Shown: one piece after another, positions 6,930 through 15,150 of the stretch
Position numbering within the stretch: the first letter of the stretch is position 1
How the letters are laid out: every line of letters starts with the position of its first letter
Assembly: GCA_030536565.1 (NCBI GenBank)
Contig: JAUNPT010000009.1
Span: 1-29,912 of the forward strand
DNA: 29,912 nt
Reading direction: 5' to 3'
From: Eubacteriales bacterium
GTDB lineage: Bacteria > Bacillota > Clostridia > Lachnospirales > Lachnospiraceae
The notes under the pieces: model-generated
What the model was told of the DNA's origin: nothing
Database searches by the model: none
The model's input: the letters and a program-made list of their open reading frames with translations, nothing else
Program-made: the position numbers and the translations under genes

Positions 6930-8606
6930 ATGGAAAATGAAGCTGTTTCAAGGAATTTTATTGAGCAGATTATTGATAAAGATGTAAAGGAGGGAAACTG
7001 TGAAAAGGTAATCACAAGGTTCCCGCCGGAACCTAATGGATATCTTCATATTGGACATGCAAAGTCTATTCTTTTAAATTATGGATTGGCAAAGCAGTAT
7101 AACGGACAGTTTAATATGAGATTTGACGATACAAACCCAACTAAAGAGAAGATTGAATTCGTAGATTCAATTAAGAAAGATGTTGAGTGGCTGGGAGCAA
7201 GGTGGCATGGAGATGTCTTATTTGCGTCAGATTATTTCCAGCAGATGTATGAAGCAGCAGTTACGCTTATTCACAAGGGGAAGGCGTTTGTGTGTGATTT
7301 ATCAGCAGAGCAGATGCGTGAGTACAGAGGAACCTTAACAGAGCCAGGGAAAGAGAGCCCATATAGGAACAGGACGGTTGAGGAAAATTTAGCACTTTTT
7401 GAAGAAATGAAAAATGGCAGATACGCTGATGGAGAGAAAGTGCTTAGAGCTAAAATTGATATGGCATCACCTAATATTAATATGCGTGATCCAATTATAT
7501 ACAGAGTTGCTCATATGACACATCACAGGACAGGCGATAAATGGTGCATATATCCTATGTATGATTTTGCACATCCGATTGAAGATGCTATTGAAGGGGT
7601 AACACACTCTATCTGTACATTAGAATTTGAGGATCACAGACCTTTGTATGACTGGGTTGTTATGGAGCTTGGATATAAGAAGGATTTAAATGGAACGCCT
7701 AAGCAGATAGAATTTGCAAAGCTTTATCTTAACAATGTAGTAACGGGCAAGAGATATATTAAGAAGCTTGTGGAAGATGGTGTTGTAGATGGCTGGGACG
7801 ATCCAAGGCTTGTTTCAATTGCGGCGCTTAGAAGAAGAGGGTTTACACCTGAGTCAATAAGAAAGTTTGTTGAGCTTGTGGGTGTTACCAAGGCGCAGGG
7901 TGCAGTTGAGTATCCAATGCTTGAATATTGCATTCGTGAGGACTTAAAGCTTAAGGCCAAAAGAATGATGGCGGTTTTGGATCCTGTAAAGCTGATTATT
8001 GATAATTATCCAGATGGACAGGTAGAATATATGGAGGTCTCTAATAATCAGGAGCAGCCTGAGCTGGGAACAAGAAAGGTTCCATTTACAAAAGAGCTTT
8101 ATATTGAAAGAGAAGATTTTATGGAAGAACCGCCTAAAAAATATTTCAGGCTGTATCCGGGTAATGAAGTGCGTCTTATGAATGCATATTTTGTAACCTG
8201 TACTGATTTCAAGAAGGACGAGAATGGAAAAGTCACAGAGATACATTGTACCTATGACCCGGCAACAAAGGGCGGTAACTTTACAGAGCGTAAGGTTAAA
8301 GGAACAATACACTGGGTTTCAGCAACACAGGGAGTTAAGGCCGAGGTAAGGCTTTATGAGAATATTGTTGATGAGGAAAAAGGCGTATATAATGAAGAAG
8401 ACGGTTCAATTAATATAAATCCTGATTCGTTAACGGTCTTAAAGGAATGCTATCTGGAGCCAGAGCTTTTAAAAGCTGCAGTTAATGATAAATTCCAGTT
8501 CGTAAGGAATGGTTATTTCTGTGTGGACTGCAGGGATTCAAAGGCAGGAGCGCCAGTGTTTAACAGAATTGTATCGTTAAAGAGTTCTTTTAAGCTTTCG
8601 GTTTAA
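6930..8606 (+). CDS. glnS: Glutaminyl-tRNA synthetase
   Basis: A 558-residue class I synthetase that charges tRNA-Gln with glutamine. Diagnostic GlnRS segments are FPPEPNGYLHIGHAKSI (HIGH at residues 40-43), FDDTNPTKE, LEFEDHRPLYDW, DGWDDPRLVSIAALRRRGF and the C-terminal anticodon-binding beta barrels. GlnRS is told from GluRS by the DDTNP and DDPR segments. The second class I signature, usually MSKR or TSKR here, reads VTGKRY (T272 G273 K274 R275): the lysine and arginine remain but the serine is glycine. AAAGGAG upstream supports the ATG at 6930. The gene leads a tight unit with the DUF2225 and LtaS-like genes. Direct charging suggests less need for a GatCAB route for this tRNA; GatCAB may still exist elsewhere. 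Confidence 0.95.
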   Translation: MENEAVSRNFIEQIIDKDVKEGNCEKVITRFPPEPNGYLHIGHAKSILLNYGLAKQYNGQFNMRFDDTNPTKEKIEFVDSIKKDVEWLGARWHGDVLFASDYFQQMYEAAVTLIHKGKAFVCDLSAEQMREYRGTLTEPGKESPYRNRTVEENLALFEEMKNGRYADGEKVLRAKIDMASPNINMRDPIIYRVAHMTHHRTGDKWCIYPMYDFAHPIEDAIEGVTHSICTLEFEDHRPLYDWVVMELGYKKDLNGTPKQIEFAKLYLNNVVTGKRYIKKLVEDGVVDGWDDPRLVSIAALRRRGFTPESIRKFVELVGVTKAQGAVEYPMLEYCIREDLKLKAKRMMAVLDPVKLIIDNYPDGQVEYMEVSNNQEQPELGTRKVPFTKELYIEREDFMEEPPKKYFRLYPGNEVRLMNAYFVTCTDFKKDENGKVTEIHCTYDPATKGGNFTERKVKGTIHWVSATQGVKAEVRLYENIVDEEKGVYNEEDGSININPDSLTVLKECYLEPELLKAAVNDKFQFVRNGYFCVDCRDSKAGAPVFNRIVSLKSSFKLSV

Positions 8607-8626
8607 TAATAAGAATGGAGATAAGA

Positions 8627-9379
8627 ATGGCTGAGGATAAACTTACCAAAGATGAGTCTGTATATATTTTTGATAAAACAATGAAATGTCCTGTCTGTGA
8701 CCGAACATTTACCACAAAGCAGGTAAGAACGGGAAAAGCAAGATTTTTGGGTACAGACGAGGTGTTGCGTCCAAGCTATACGGGTGTAGATGTTACCAAG
8801 TATGATGTGGTTATGTGCCCGCATTGCGGGTATGCCGCATTAAACAGAACCTATGGCCATATTACACCAAAGCAGATACAGGCGGTTAAAAGGGACATTG
8901 CGGACAGATATACTGCGATTCTTAAAGAAGAACCGGTTTACAGCTATGACATGGCTATCAGGCGATGCAAGATGGCAATGCTTACAGCAATGGTAATAAA
9001 GCAGAAGGTCAGTGAAAATGCCTATCTCTGTCTTAAGCTTGCCTGGATATACCGCGGAGCTATTGATGAGATGAAAACGCTTAAGGATAACGAGACTAAA
9101 ATTAAAAAGTATCAGCTGTCACAGCACGAGTATCTGGTTGATGCATATAATGGTTTTGCAAAAGCGCTTGAGACAGAATATCCGCCAATATGTAATATTG
9201 ATGAGATGACTTTGAATTATCTTATGACGAGCCTGGCTGTTGAGTGCGGAGAGTATGATGATGCACTTAAATATGCATTTGCGATTATAGGTTCAAGATC
9301 TGCAGCCTCAGGACTTAAAGAGAAAGCCAGAGTTTTGGCAGACCAGATAAAAGCAAAAAGGAATGAAGGTATAAAATGA
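8627..9379 (+). CDS. DUF2225-family zinc-finger protein
   Basis: A 250-residue cytosolic protein. Two cysteine pairs near the N-terminus, CPVC (C21, C24) and CPHC (C64, C67, followed by GYA), look like one zinc site and match the DUF2225 family. The rest is helical and resembles TPR-like repeats (MAIRRCKMAMLTAMVIKQK, ENAYLCLKLAWIYRG, YDDALKYAFAIIGSR). Function is unknown. I chose the ATG at 8627 because GGAG lies six bases upstream; an in-frame ATG at 8615 overlaps that site. It lies 20 bases after glnS and overlaps the next gene by four bases (ATGA), so translation of the LtaS-like protein is probably coupled to it. Confidence 0.8.
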   Translation: MAEDKLTKDESVYIFDKTMKCPVCDRTFTTKQVRTGKARFLGTDEVLRPSYTGVDVTKYDVVMCPHCGYAALNRTYGHITPKQIQAVKRDIADRYTAILKEEPVYSYDMAIRRCKMAMLTAMVIKQKVSENAYLCLKLAWIYRGAIDEMKTLKDNETKIKKYQLSQHEYLVDAYNGFAKALETEYPPICNIDEMTLNYLMTSLAVECGEYDDALKYAFAIIGSRSAASGLKEKARVLADQIKAKRNEGIK

Positions 9380-11370
9380 AAAGAATAAAGGCAATAGCTG
9401 GGAAGGTATGGCGTTATGATGCTGTTCATGCAGCAGCGTATTCGATATTGCTGACAATGGTAATTGAAGCCTTAAATAAAAGAAGCTTAATCGGGTTGGT
9501 AACAATATTTACTAATCCGATTGTGTTTTTTTATAATGCTTTAATTGTAATGGTGTTTATGTCAGCAGCACTGCTGGTTAGAAGAAAAATGTTTGTATAC
9601 TGCATGGTCAGTACAGTATGGCTTGCTCTGGCTGTGACAAATTTTGTAGTGCTTTGTTCACGAAAAACTCCGTTTACGGCGATGGACATATTTCTTATTG
9701 AAGATGCGGTAAAGGTGATTCCTATCTATCTTAATGTGTTCCAGATGATTTTGATAGCAGCAGGAGCTGCCGCTGTAATCGGTGCATTAGTCGTTTTGTG
9801 GATTAAGGGTCCTAAACAGGAAATTGGTGATAGCAAAAAGAAATTTTATGTTATCGGTTCACTGCAGGTATGCATACTGATAATAGCTTTGTATATAGTT
9901 ACCTGGATTCTTACATCAGTGGGAATCATGGGGACATATTTTGGCAATCTGGCCCAGTCATATAAGAAGTATGGCTTTGTGTATTGCTTTTCCACAAGTG
10001 TTGTTAACAGAGGAATCAGCAAATCAGAGGAATATTCACAGGAATATATTGATGAGCTGAAGCAGAGGATAGATGAAAATGGTGAAAATGTAATCAATAC
10101 AGAGGATACGCCTAATATTATATTTTTACAGCTTGAATCCTTCTTTGATCCAAAAACTGTTAAGGGTGTTAAATTCTCAGAGAATCCTATTCCTAATTTT
10201 GACAGGTTAAAATATGGTTTTACATCTGGTTATCTGTCTGTTCCATGCTTTGGAGCTGGAACAGCAAATACGGAATTTGAGGTTCAGACAGGAATTAATC
10301 TGGACGATTTTGGGCCGGGAGAATATCCATATAAGACAGTGCTCCAGTCGGCAATATGTGAATCTACGGCATATGATTTAATGGGACTGGGTTATTCTAC
10401 ACATGCGCTCCATAATAATGATGCGACATTTTATAACAGATATAAGGTTTTTTCACATTTGGGTTATGAAACATTTACTTCAATTGAATATATGAATGGC
10501 TATGAAACGACGCCTACGGGCTGGGCAAAGGATAATATTCTTACGTCAGAGATTGAAAAAATACTTAATTCTACAGATGGTTCGGATTATATTTATACAA
10601 TTTCGGTTCAGGGGCATGGAGATTATCCGTCAGCTATGCCTGAGGGGTATGTGCCGCAGATTACGGTCAGTGATTTTTTTGCTGAGGAAGAACGGGCCTC
10701 CTTTGAGTATTATGTAAATCAGATAAAGGAGATGGATACTTTTATAGGGCAGCTGACAGATTATCTGTCAGAAAGAAGTGAAAAGACAATTCTTGTTATG
10801 TATGGAGATCATCTTCCTACATTTTCTTTTACAGATGACAGGCTTATAAGCAATGATATATACAAGACGCAATATGTTATGTGGAGCAACTTTGAAATGG
10901 AAAAGAAAAAGGTTGATTTGGAGGCTTTTCAGCTGTCAGCATATGTGTTAAAGCGTTTAAATATATCACAGGGTTATATTATGAAGTTTCACCAGCAGCA
11001 GTATAATACGAAGGATTATCTTAAGAATTTAAAGATATTAGAGTATGATATCCTATATGGAGAACATGATATTTATAATGGTGAGAATCCGTATAAGGAG
11101 ACTGACCTTAAGATGGGCATTGATGATATAACTGTGGCGAATGTGTATAACTATAAGGATTACTTCTGTATAGAAGGGACAAATTTTAATGATTTCAGCA
11201 CAGTGCTTGTAAATGATAAGGAGTATTCCTGCGAGGTTATAAATGATACGCTTATAAGAGTGCCAAAGGCCCAGGTTAAAAATTATGATGTTGTTGCGGT
11301 AGCTCAGAGAGGGACAGATAAGATAGAATTAAGCAGGGTTACTTATGCGGTTACACTGAATGGAGGCTGA
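9376..11370 (+). CDS. LtaS-like membrane sulfatase/phosphoglycerol transferase with C-terminal beta domain
   Basis: A 664-residue membrane enzyme of the lipoteichoic-acid-synthase family. Five N-terminal membrane segments (within residues 15-185) are followed by an extracellular alkaline-phosphatase-fold domain. Visible catalytic features are E254 in LQLESFF, T296 in GAGTANTEFE (the nucleophile in LtaS), and D478/H479 in MYGDHLP. These positions are close to those of S. aureus LtaS (E255, T300, D475/H476). Family members move glycerol phosphate from phosphatidylglycerol onto a lipid-anchored polymer or a glycan. The last 90 or so residues (from TVANVYNYKDYF) look like an added IPT/TIG-type beta sandwich, including VEGTNF-like IEGTNFNDFSTVLVND. 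Most LtaS proteins end soon after the catalytic domain. It may make LTA or decorate another surface polymer. Confidence 0.85.
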   Translation: MKRIKAIAGKVWRYDAVHAAAYSILLTMVIEALNKRSLIGLVTIFTNPIVFFYNALIVMVFMSAALLVRRKMFVYCMVSTVWLALAVTNFVVLCSRKTPFTAMDIFLIEDAVKVIPIYLNVFQMILIAAGAAAVIGALVVLWIKGPKQEIGDSKKKFYVIGSLQVCILIIALYIVTWILTSVGIMGTYFGNLAQSYKKYGFVYCFSTSVVNRGISKSEEYSQEYIDELKQRIDENGENVINTEDTPNIIFLQLESFFDPKTVKGVKFSENPIPNFDRLKYGFTSGYLSVPCFGAGTANTEFEVQTGINLDDFGPGEYPYKTVLQSAICESTAYDLMGLGYSTHALHNNDATFYNRYKVFSHLGYETFTSIEYMNGYETTPTGWAKDNILTSEIEKILNSTDGSDYIYTISVQGHGDYPSAMPEGYVPQITVSDFFAEEERASFEYYVNQIKEMDTFIGQLTDYLSERSEKTILVMYGDHLPTFSFTDDRLISNDIYKTQYVMWSNFEMEKKKVDLEAFQLSAYVLKRLNISQGYIMKFHQQQYNTKDYLKNLKILEYDILYGEHDIYNGENPYKETDLKMGIDDITVANVYNYKDYFCIEGTNFNDFSTVLVNDKEYSCEVINDTLIRVPKAQVKNYDVVAVAQRGTDKIELSRVTYAVTLNGG

Positions 11371-11415
11371 ATTTTCAGAAAATTACCAGAAAGTCCCTTG
11401 AATTCTCAAAATTAG

Positions 11416-11444
11416 TTGACATTGCAACACCAAAATGATACTAT
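11416..11444 (+). promoter_or_regulatory. Sigma-A promoter of the cold-shock gene
   Basis: A perfect TTGACA (11416-11421), a 17-base spacer ending in TGA (extended -10) and TACTAT (11439-11444). The leader is about 40 bases. Such a strong promoter suits an abundant small protein. Confidence 0.8.
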
Positions 11445-11489
11445 GAAAAAGGTGTTTCACACCGCATATTTTTTTTGGAGGTACTTGAA

Positions 11490-11687
11490 ATGAAAGGTAC
11501 AGTTAAATGGTTCAACAACCAGAAGGGTTACGGATTTATTAGTGACGAGGAAGGCAATGATGTATTCGTACATTATTCAGGTCTTAACATGGAAGGCTTC
11601 AAGTCATTAGAGGAAGGCGCTCAGGTTCAGTTTGATGTAACAGATGGCGCTAAGGGACCTCAGGCTACTAACGTAACAAAATTATAA
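11490..11687 (+). CDS. cspA: Cold-shock domain protein
   Basis: A 65-residue single cold-shock domain (OB fold) of standard length. RNP1 is KGYGFI and RNP2 is VFVHY; the protein opens with the classic KGTVKWFNNQKGYGF stretch. Family members bind single-stranded RNA and DNA and act as RNA chaperones. GGAGG eight bases upstream fixes the ATG at 11490; the frame runs a few codons further upstream through the ribosome binding site itself. The gene has its own strong promoter and a downstream terminator, so it is monocistronic. The paralogue name (cspA, cspB and so on) is conventional and cannot be settled from sequence. Confidence 0.95.
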   Translation: MKGTVKWFNNQKGYGFISDEEGNDVFVHYSGLNMEGFKSLEEGAQVQFDVTDGAKGPQATNVTKL

Positions 11688-11771
11688 TCAGGGTTGTTTA
11701 TACAGTGTGCCTTTTTCTATACATCTAAGTTATTGAAAAGATATATTGTTACACAATAAAGATTATGAGGG

Positions 11772-11803
11772 GAGCAGCTGCTGTTTTTGCGGCTGCTCTT
11801 TAT
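11772..11803 (+). terminator. Intrinsic terminator downstream of the cold-shock gene
   Basis: GAGCAGCTGC pairs with GCGGCTGCTC (10 bp, one G-U) around a seven-base loop, followed by TTTAT. It lies about 85 bases after the stop codon. The U tract is short, so termination may be partial. Confidence 0.6.
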
Positions 11804-11880
11804 GTATCTATGGCATTGAAGCCATAATTTAGTGATTTGTTAATCTAACCAGATAAAAATATGATTGGAGAAATATAACT

Positions 11881-12702
11881 ATGGAAAATATAGATTTGAC
11901 ACAGACAATAGATGCCAGCGTATCTTCAATGCTTACAGCAGGAGGAATACTGCTGCTTTCAGCATTGATTGTTATGACTGTTGTTATCATTAAAAGATGG
12001 CATGGACGTTTTATACCTATACTGCTCGGAGCAATTTCATATGCAATGTTTGTCTTTATATTTGCAAATCTTGTAATGTCAGCATTAATACTTTTGCCAT
12101 CCTTTGATATGGCGTTTGAAAATAATCCGACTGTATATTCGGTTATTTACTGTGGCGTGAGTGCGATTGGATTTACAGTAGCAAGAGTTCTGGTTTCACA
12201 TATGTTGACAGAAAGATATGAGCGTCAGGGCGATGTTATGCTTGGCGGAATTGGAATTGGTCTTGGAGATGCAGTTCTGTACGGAATGACAGCACTTTCT
12301 TATGTTGTCATGTCTATGGGAATTGTAAATGTGGGGCTGGAAAAATTATTTGAAGGTATGCCCGCAGAGGAAATGGCTTCCACATACCAGACAATGGAGG
12401 CTTTATTTACCACCCCTGCACCAGTGTGGCTGATATATGGAATTAATGCAGTGCTTGATGTTGTATTGTGTATTACACTTATGATTGTAGTAAGAGGCTG
12501 TATTGCAAAGCAGCTTCCTTTAATGTGGATATTTTTCTCAGGTCTTGCCCAGTTTTTTGTTTCAGTTCCATTACAGGTTGTTGGAAGCACAAGCCTTACT
12601 AACGTGCTGCTGGCATTTTTAGTTAAGGTGATACTGTTTGCAGCTGTTGAATGGTATGTACACAAGATACTTGCGCTGCAGATTACTTATAATGAAGATT
12701 AA
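11881..12702 (+). CDS. Polytopic membrane protein, possibly YhfC-like
   Basis: A 273-residue integral membrane protein with about seven hydrophobic segments, the first near residues 18-38. Hydrophobicity and the segment with VARVLVSHMLTERYERQGDVML and GIGIGLGDAVLYGM suggest a distant relation to the YhfC/CPBP-type putative intramembrane proteases. The GHG and E residues I would expect at that site read GLG and D, so catalytic ability is doubtful and the family call is weak. GGAG upstream supports the ATG at 11881. A possible but poor promoter (TTGAAG, 17 bases, GTTAAT) lies at 11816-11844. It is 27 bases before the P-type ATPase gene with no terminator between; the two are probably cotranscribed and may act together. 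Confidence 0.5.
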   Translation: MENIDLTQTIDASVSSMLTAGGILLLSALIVMTVVIIKRWHGRFIPILLGAISYAMFVFIFANLVMSALILLPSFDMAFENNPTVYSVIYCGVSAIGFTVARVLVSHMLTERYERQGDVMLGGIGIGLGDAVLYGMTALSYVVMSMGIVNVGLEKLFEGMPAEEMASTYQTMEALFTTPAPVWLIYGINAVLDVVLCITLMIVVRGCIAKQLPLMWIFFSGLAQFFVSVPLQVVGSTSLTNVLLAFLVKVILFAAVEWYVHKILALQITYNED

Positions 12703-12729
12703 ACATAAGTAGCAAGAATGGAGACTGCT

Positions 12730-15111
12730 ATGACAGATATCAACAAGGGATTAACGGAAATTCAGGTACAGGAAAGAATACAGAGCGGATTAGAGAATGT
12801 AAGCGTGGGAAAACAGTCAAAAACAGTTGGACAGATTGTTTTTGGCAATGTTTTTACCTATTTTAATTTTGTGTTTGCAATATTTGCAGGACTGCTTATA
12901 CTTGTGCGTTCTTATTTTGATATGACTTTTCTCCCGATAATAGTTATTAATACTTTGATTGGTATAATTCAGGAGATTCGTTCAAAAAGAGTTCTGGACA
13001 AGCTTATAGTGGTCAATGCGTCAAAAACCAAGGTCATTAGAAACGGCAATGAAAAGCTGGTGTTTTCTGAGAAGCTGGTTAAAGACGATTTGTGTATATT
13101 TGAAGCAGGAAACCAGATATGTGCAGATGCAAGGGTGGTTTTTGGAAGCGTGCGGGTTAACGAGGCATTAATTACAGGAGAAGCCGATGAGATTACGAAG
13201 TCTGCAGGAGATAAATTGTTTTCCGGAAGCTTTGTTGTGTCAGGACGATGTCGTGCAGTTCTTGAAAAAGTTGGACACGAGGCTTATGCTGCAAAGCTTA
13301 CAATGGAGGCGAAGGCATCAAGAAAAAAGGAGCAGACTCAGATGATGCAGTCGCTAGACCGCCTTGTCAAATGCATAGGGGCAGCAATTATCCCAATTGG
13401 AATAATTTTGTTTGTACAATCCAGATTTTTTCTGGGAAATACGTTAAAGAGCAGTGTTGTGTCTGTAACAGCATCACTTGTGGGTATGATTCCGGAGGGG
13501 CTGTATCTTCTTGCAAGTGTGGCACTGGTAGTAAGTGTTATGCGCCTTGGAAAGAAGAATGTTCTTGTGCATGAAATGGCATGTGTTGAGACACTGGCAA
13601 GGGTAAATGTGCTCTGTGTGGATAAAACGGGAACGATTACTGAAAATGAAATGTCTGTGGAGAAGGTCGTTCCACTGCCTGAATATGAAAATCATGAGGA
13701 AATCTATGAACCATTGCACAAACTTATTGGAGATGTAGTACATAATCTTAATGCTGACAATATTACTATGGCAGCATTAAAAAATTATTTTAACAATGGG
13801 GAGGAAAAAGATTATCCGGCAGCAATTAAAATAAGCCCGTTTTCTTCTGAGGTTAAGTACAGCGGTGTAAAACTGGCTGAGGGCAGCTTCATTATTGGGG
13901 CACCGGAAAAAGTATTACTTGGCGATTATGACAGGTATAAAGACTATATTTCCTATTATACTGAAAATGGGGCAAGGATTCTCATTTTTGGAAGCTACGA
14001 GGGTGAAATTGATGGAAGGCCGCTTACTATGCCTGTCATTCCGTATGCAATGATTGTAATAAGCAATCAGATTAGGCCGGAGGCAAAGGAAACCTTTGCA
14101 TATTTTAGGGAGCAGGGAGTGGAAATTAAAGTTATTTCCGGAGATAATCCAGCGACTGCTTCAAGTGTTGCAATTAAAGCAGGAATTGAGAATGCACAAA
14201 ATTATATAGATGCTTCAACGCTTACAAGTGATGCAAAACTATCTGAAGCGGCACTGCGTTATACGGTCTTTGGGCGTGTGGCACCAGAGCAGAAGCGTAA
14301 GCTTGTACAGGCATTAAAGGATAACGGAAAGGTAGTAGCCATGACAGGAGATGGCGTCAATGATGTTCTGGCATTAAAATGCGCGGACTGCAGTGTCGCA
14401 ATGGCCTCAGGAAGTGATGCTGCAAGCAATGCTGCACAGGTGGTTTTGCTTGATTCGGATTTTTCATGCATGCCTTCGGTTGTTTTAGAGGGAAGGCGTG
14501 TTGTAAATAATATACAAAGGTCGGCTTCATTGTTCCTTGTAAAAAATATATTTTCAATGCTTATGACATTTTTTACAATTTTTGCGGCAAATTTATATCC
14601 TTTATATCCGACACAGCTTTCGCTGCTGGGAGCCTTTACAATCGGAACACCTGCTTTCTTTCTTGCACTGCAGCCAAACAGGAACCTTATTGAGGGGAAT
14701 TTTATAAGAAATGTTGCAGTTAAGGCGATGCCTGCGGCTTTGACGGATTTTATTGTTGTTGCAGTTATGCTTGTATATGGTGGTATTGTTGGAATTGAAC
14801 ATGAGCAGCTGTCTACCATTTCAATTCTAATACTGCTGACTGTAGGGATTGCTGCTCTTATAAGGATATGCAGGCCATTGGACGCACTCAGGCTTAGTGT
14901 GTGCTGCTGTATGGTAGCAGGAATTATATTTTGTATAATATTCTTACCTAAGGTCTTTGCTATTTACCCGCTCAGTATGGAACAGCTGATTGTTGCAGCA
15001 GTTTCTATGTCCGCAGCAATACCATTGTTTTATGGAATGTGTAAGGTGGTATACTTCATGTTTGAGAAAAAGGACAGGCATAGAAATAATAAGTTAAGCT
15101 GCGGGGAATAA
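12730..15111 (+). CDS. Cation-transporting P-type ATPase (CtpE-like)
   Basis: A 793-residue P-type ATPase. Core motifs are TGE in LITGEADEITKS (actuator), PEGL in the membrane segment MIPEGLYLLASV, the phosphorylation site D298 in CVDKTGTITENE, SGDNPATA, and GDGVNDVLALKCADCSVAMASGSDA. No N-terminal heavy-metal domain or CPC motif is present, so it is not a copper or zinc P1B pump. The PEGL motif and overall layout fit the CtpE-like group of calcium-type ATPases; calcium is an inference. The ATG at 12730 has GGAG at six bases; the in-frame ATG at 12718 is less likely. About ten membrane segments are expected, including six after the nucleotide-binding domain. It lies between a polytopic membrane protein and a MATE exporter. 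Confidence 0.85.
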   Translation: MTDINKGLTEIQVQERIQSGLENVSVGKQSKTVGQIVFGNVFTYFNFVFAIFAGLLILVRSYFDMTFLPIIVINTLIGIIQEIRSKRVLDKLIVVNASKTKVIRNGNEKLVFSEKLVKDDLCIFEAGNQICADARVVFGSVRVNEALITGEADEITKSAGDKLFSGSFVVSGRCRAVLEKVGHEAYAAKLTMEAKASRKKEQTQMMQSLDRLVKCIGAAIIPIGIILFVQSRFFLGNTLKSSVVSVTASLVGMIPEGLYLLASVALVVSVMRLGKKNVLVHEMACVETLARVNVLCVDKTGTITENEMSVEKVVPLPEYENHEEIYEPLHKLIGDVVHNLNADNITMAALKNYFNNGEEKDYPAAIKISPFSSEVKYSGVKLAEGSFIIGAPEKVLLGDYDRYKDYISYYTENGARILIFGSYEGEIDGRPLTMPVIPYAMIVISNQIRPEAKETFAYFREQGVEIKVISGDNPATASSVAIKAGIENAQNYIDASTLTSDAKLSEAALRYTVFGRVAPEQKRKLVQALKDNGKVVAMTGDGVNDVLALKCADCSVAMASGSDAASNAAQVVLLDSDFSCMPSVVLEGRRVVNNIQRSASLFLVKNIFSMLMTFFTIFAANLYPLYPTQLSLLGAFTIGTPAFFLALQPNRNLIEGNFIRNVAVKAMPAALTDFIVVAVMLVYGGIVGIEHEQLSTISILILLTVGIAALIRICRPLDALRLSVCCCMVAGIIFCIIFLPKVFAIYPLSMEQLIVAAVSMSAAIPLFYGMCKVVYFMFEKKDRHRNNKLSCGE

Positions 15112-15150
15112 TATTGCCAGTATAAAATACAGATATTTAATGGAGGAAAT

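Noticed and set aside
14259..14819. 186-codon open frame on the minus strand inside the P-type ATPase gene
   Set aside because: It is opposite the conserved GDGVND region, has no recognisable domain and no promoter; treated as a shadow.
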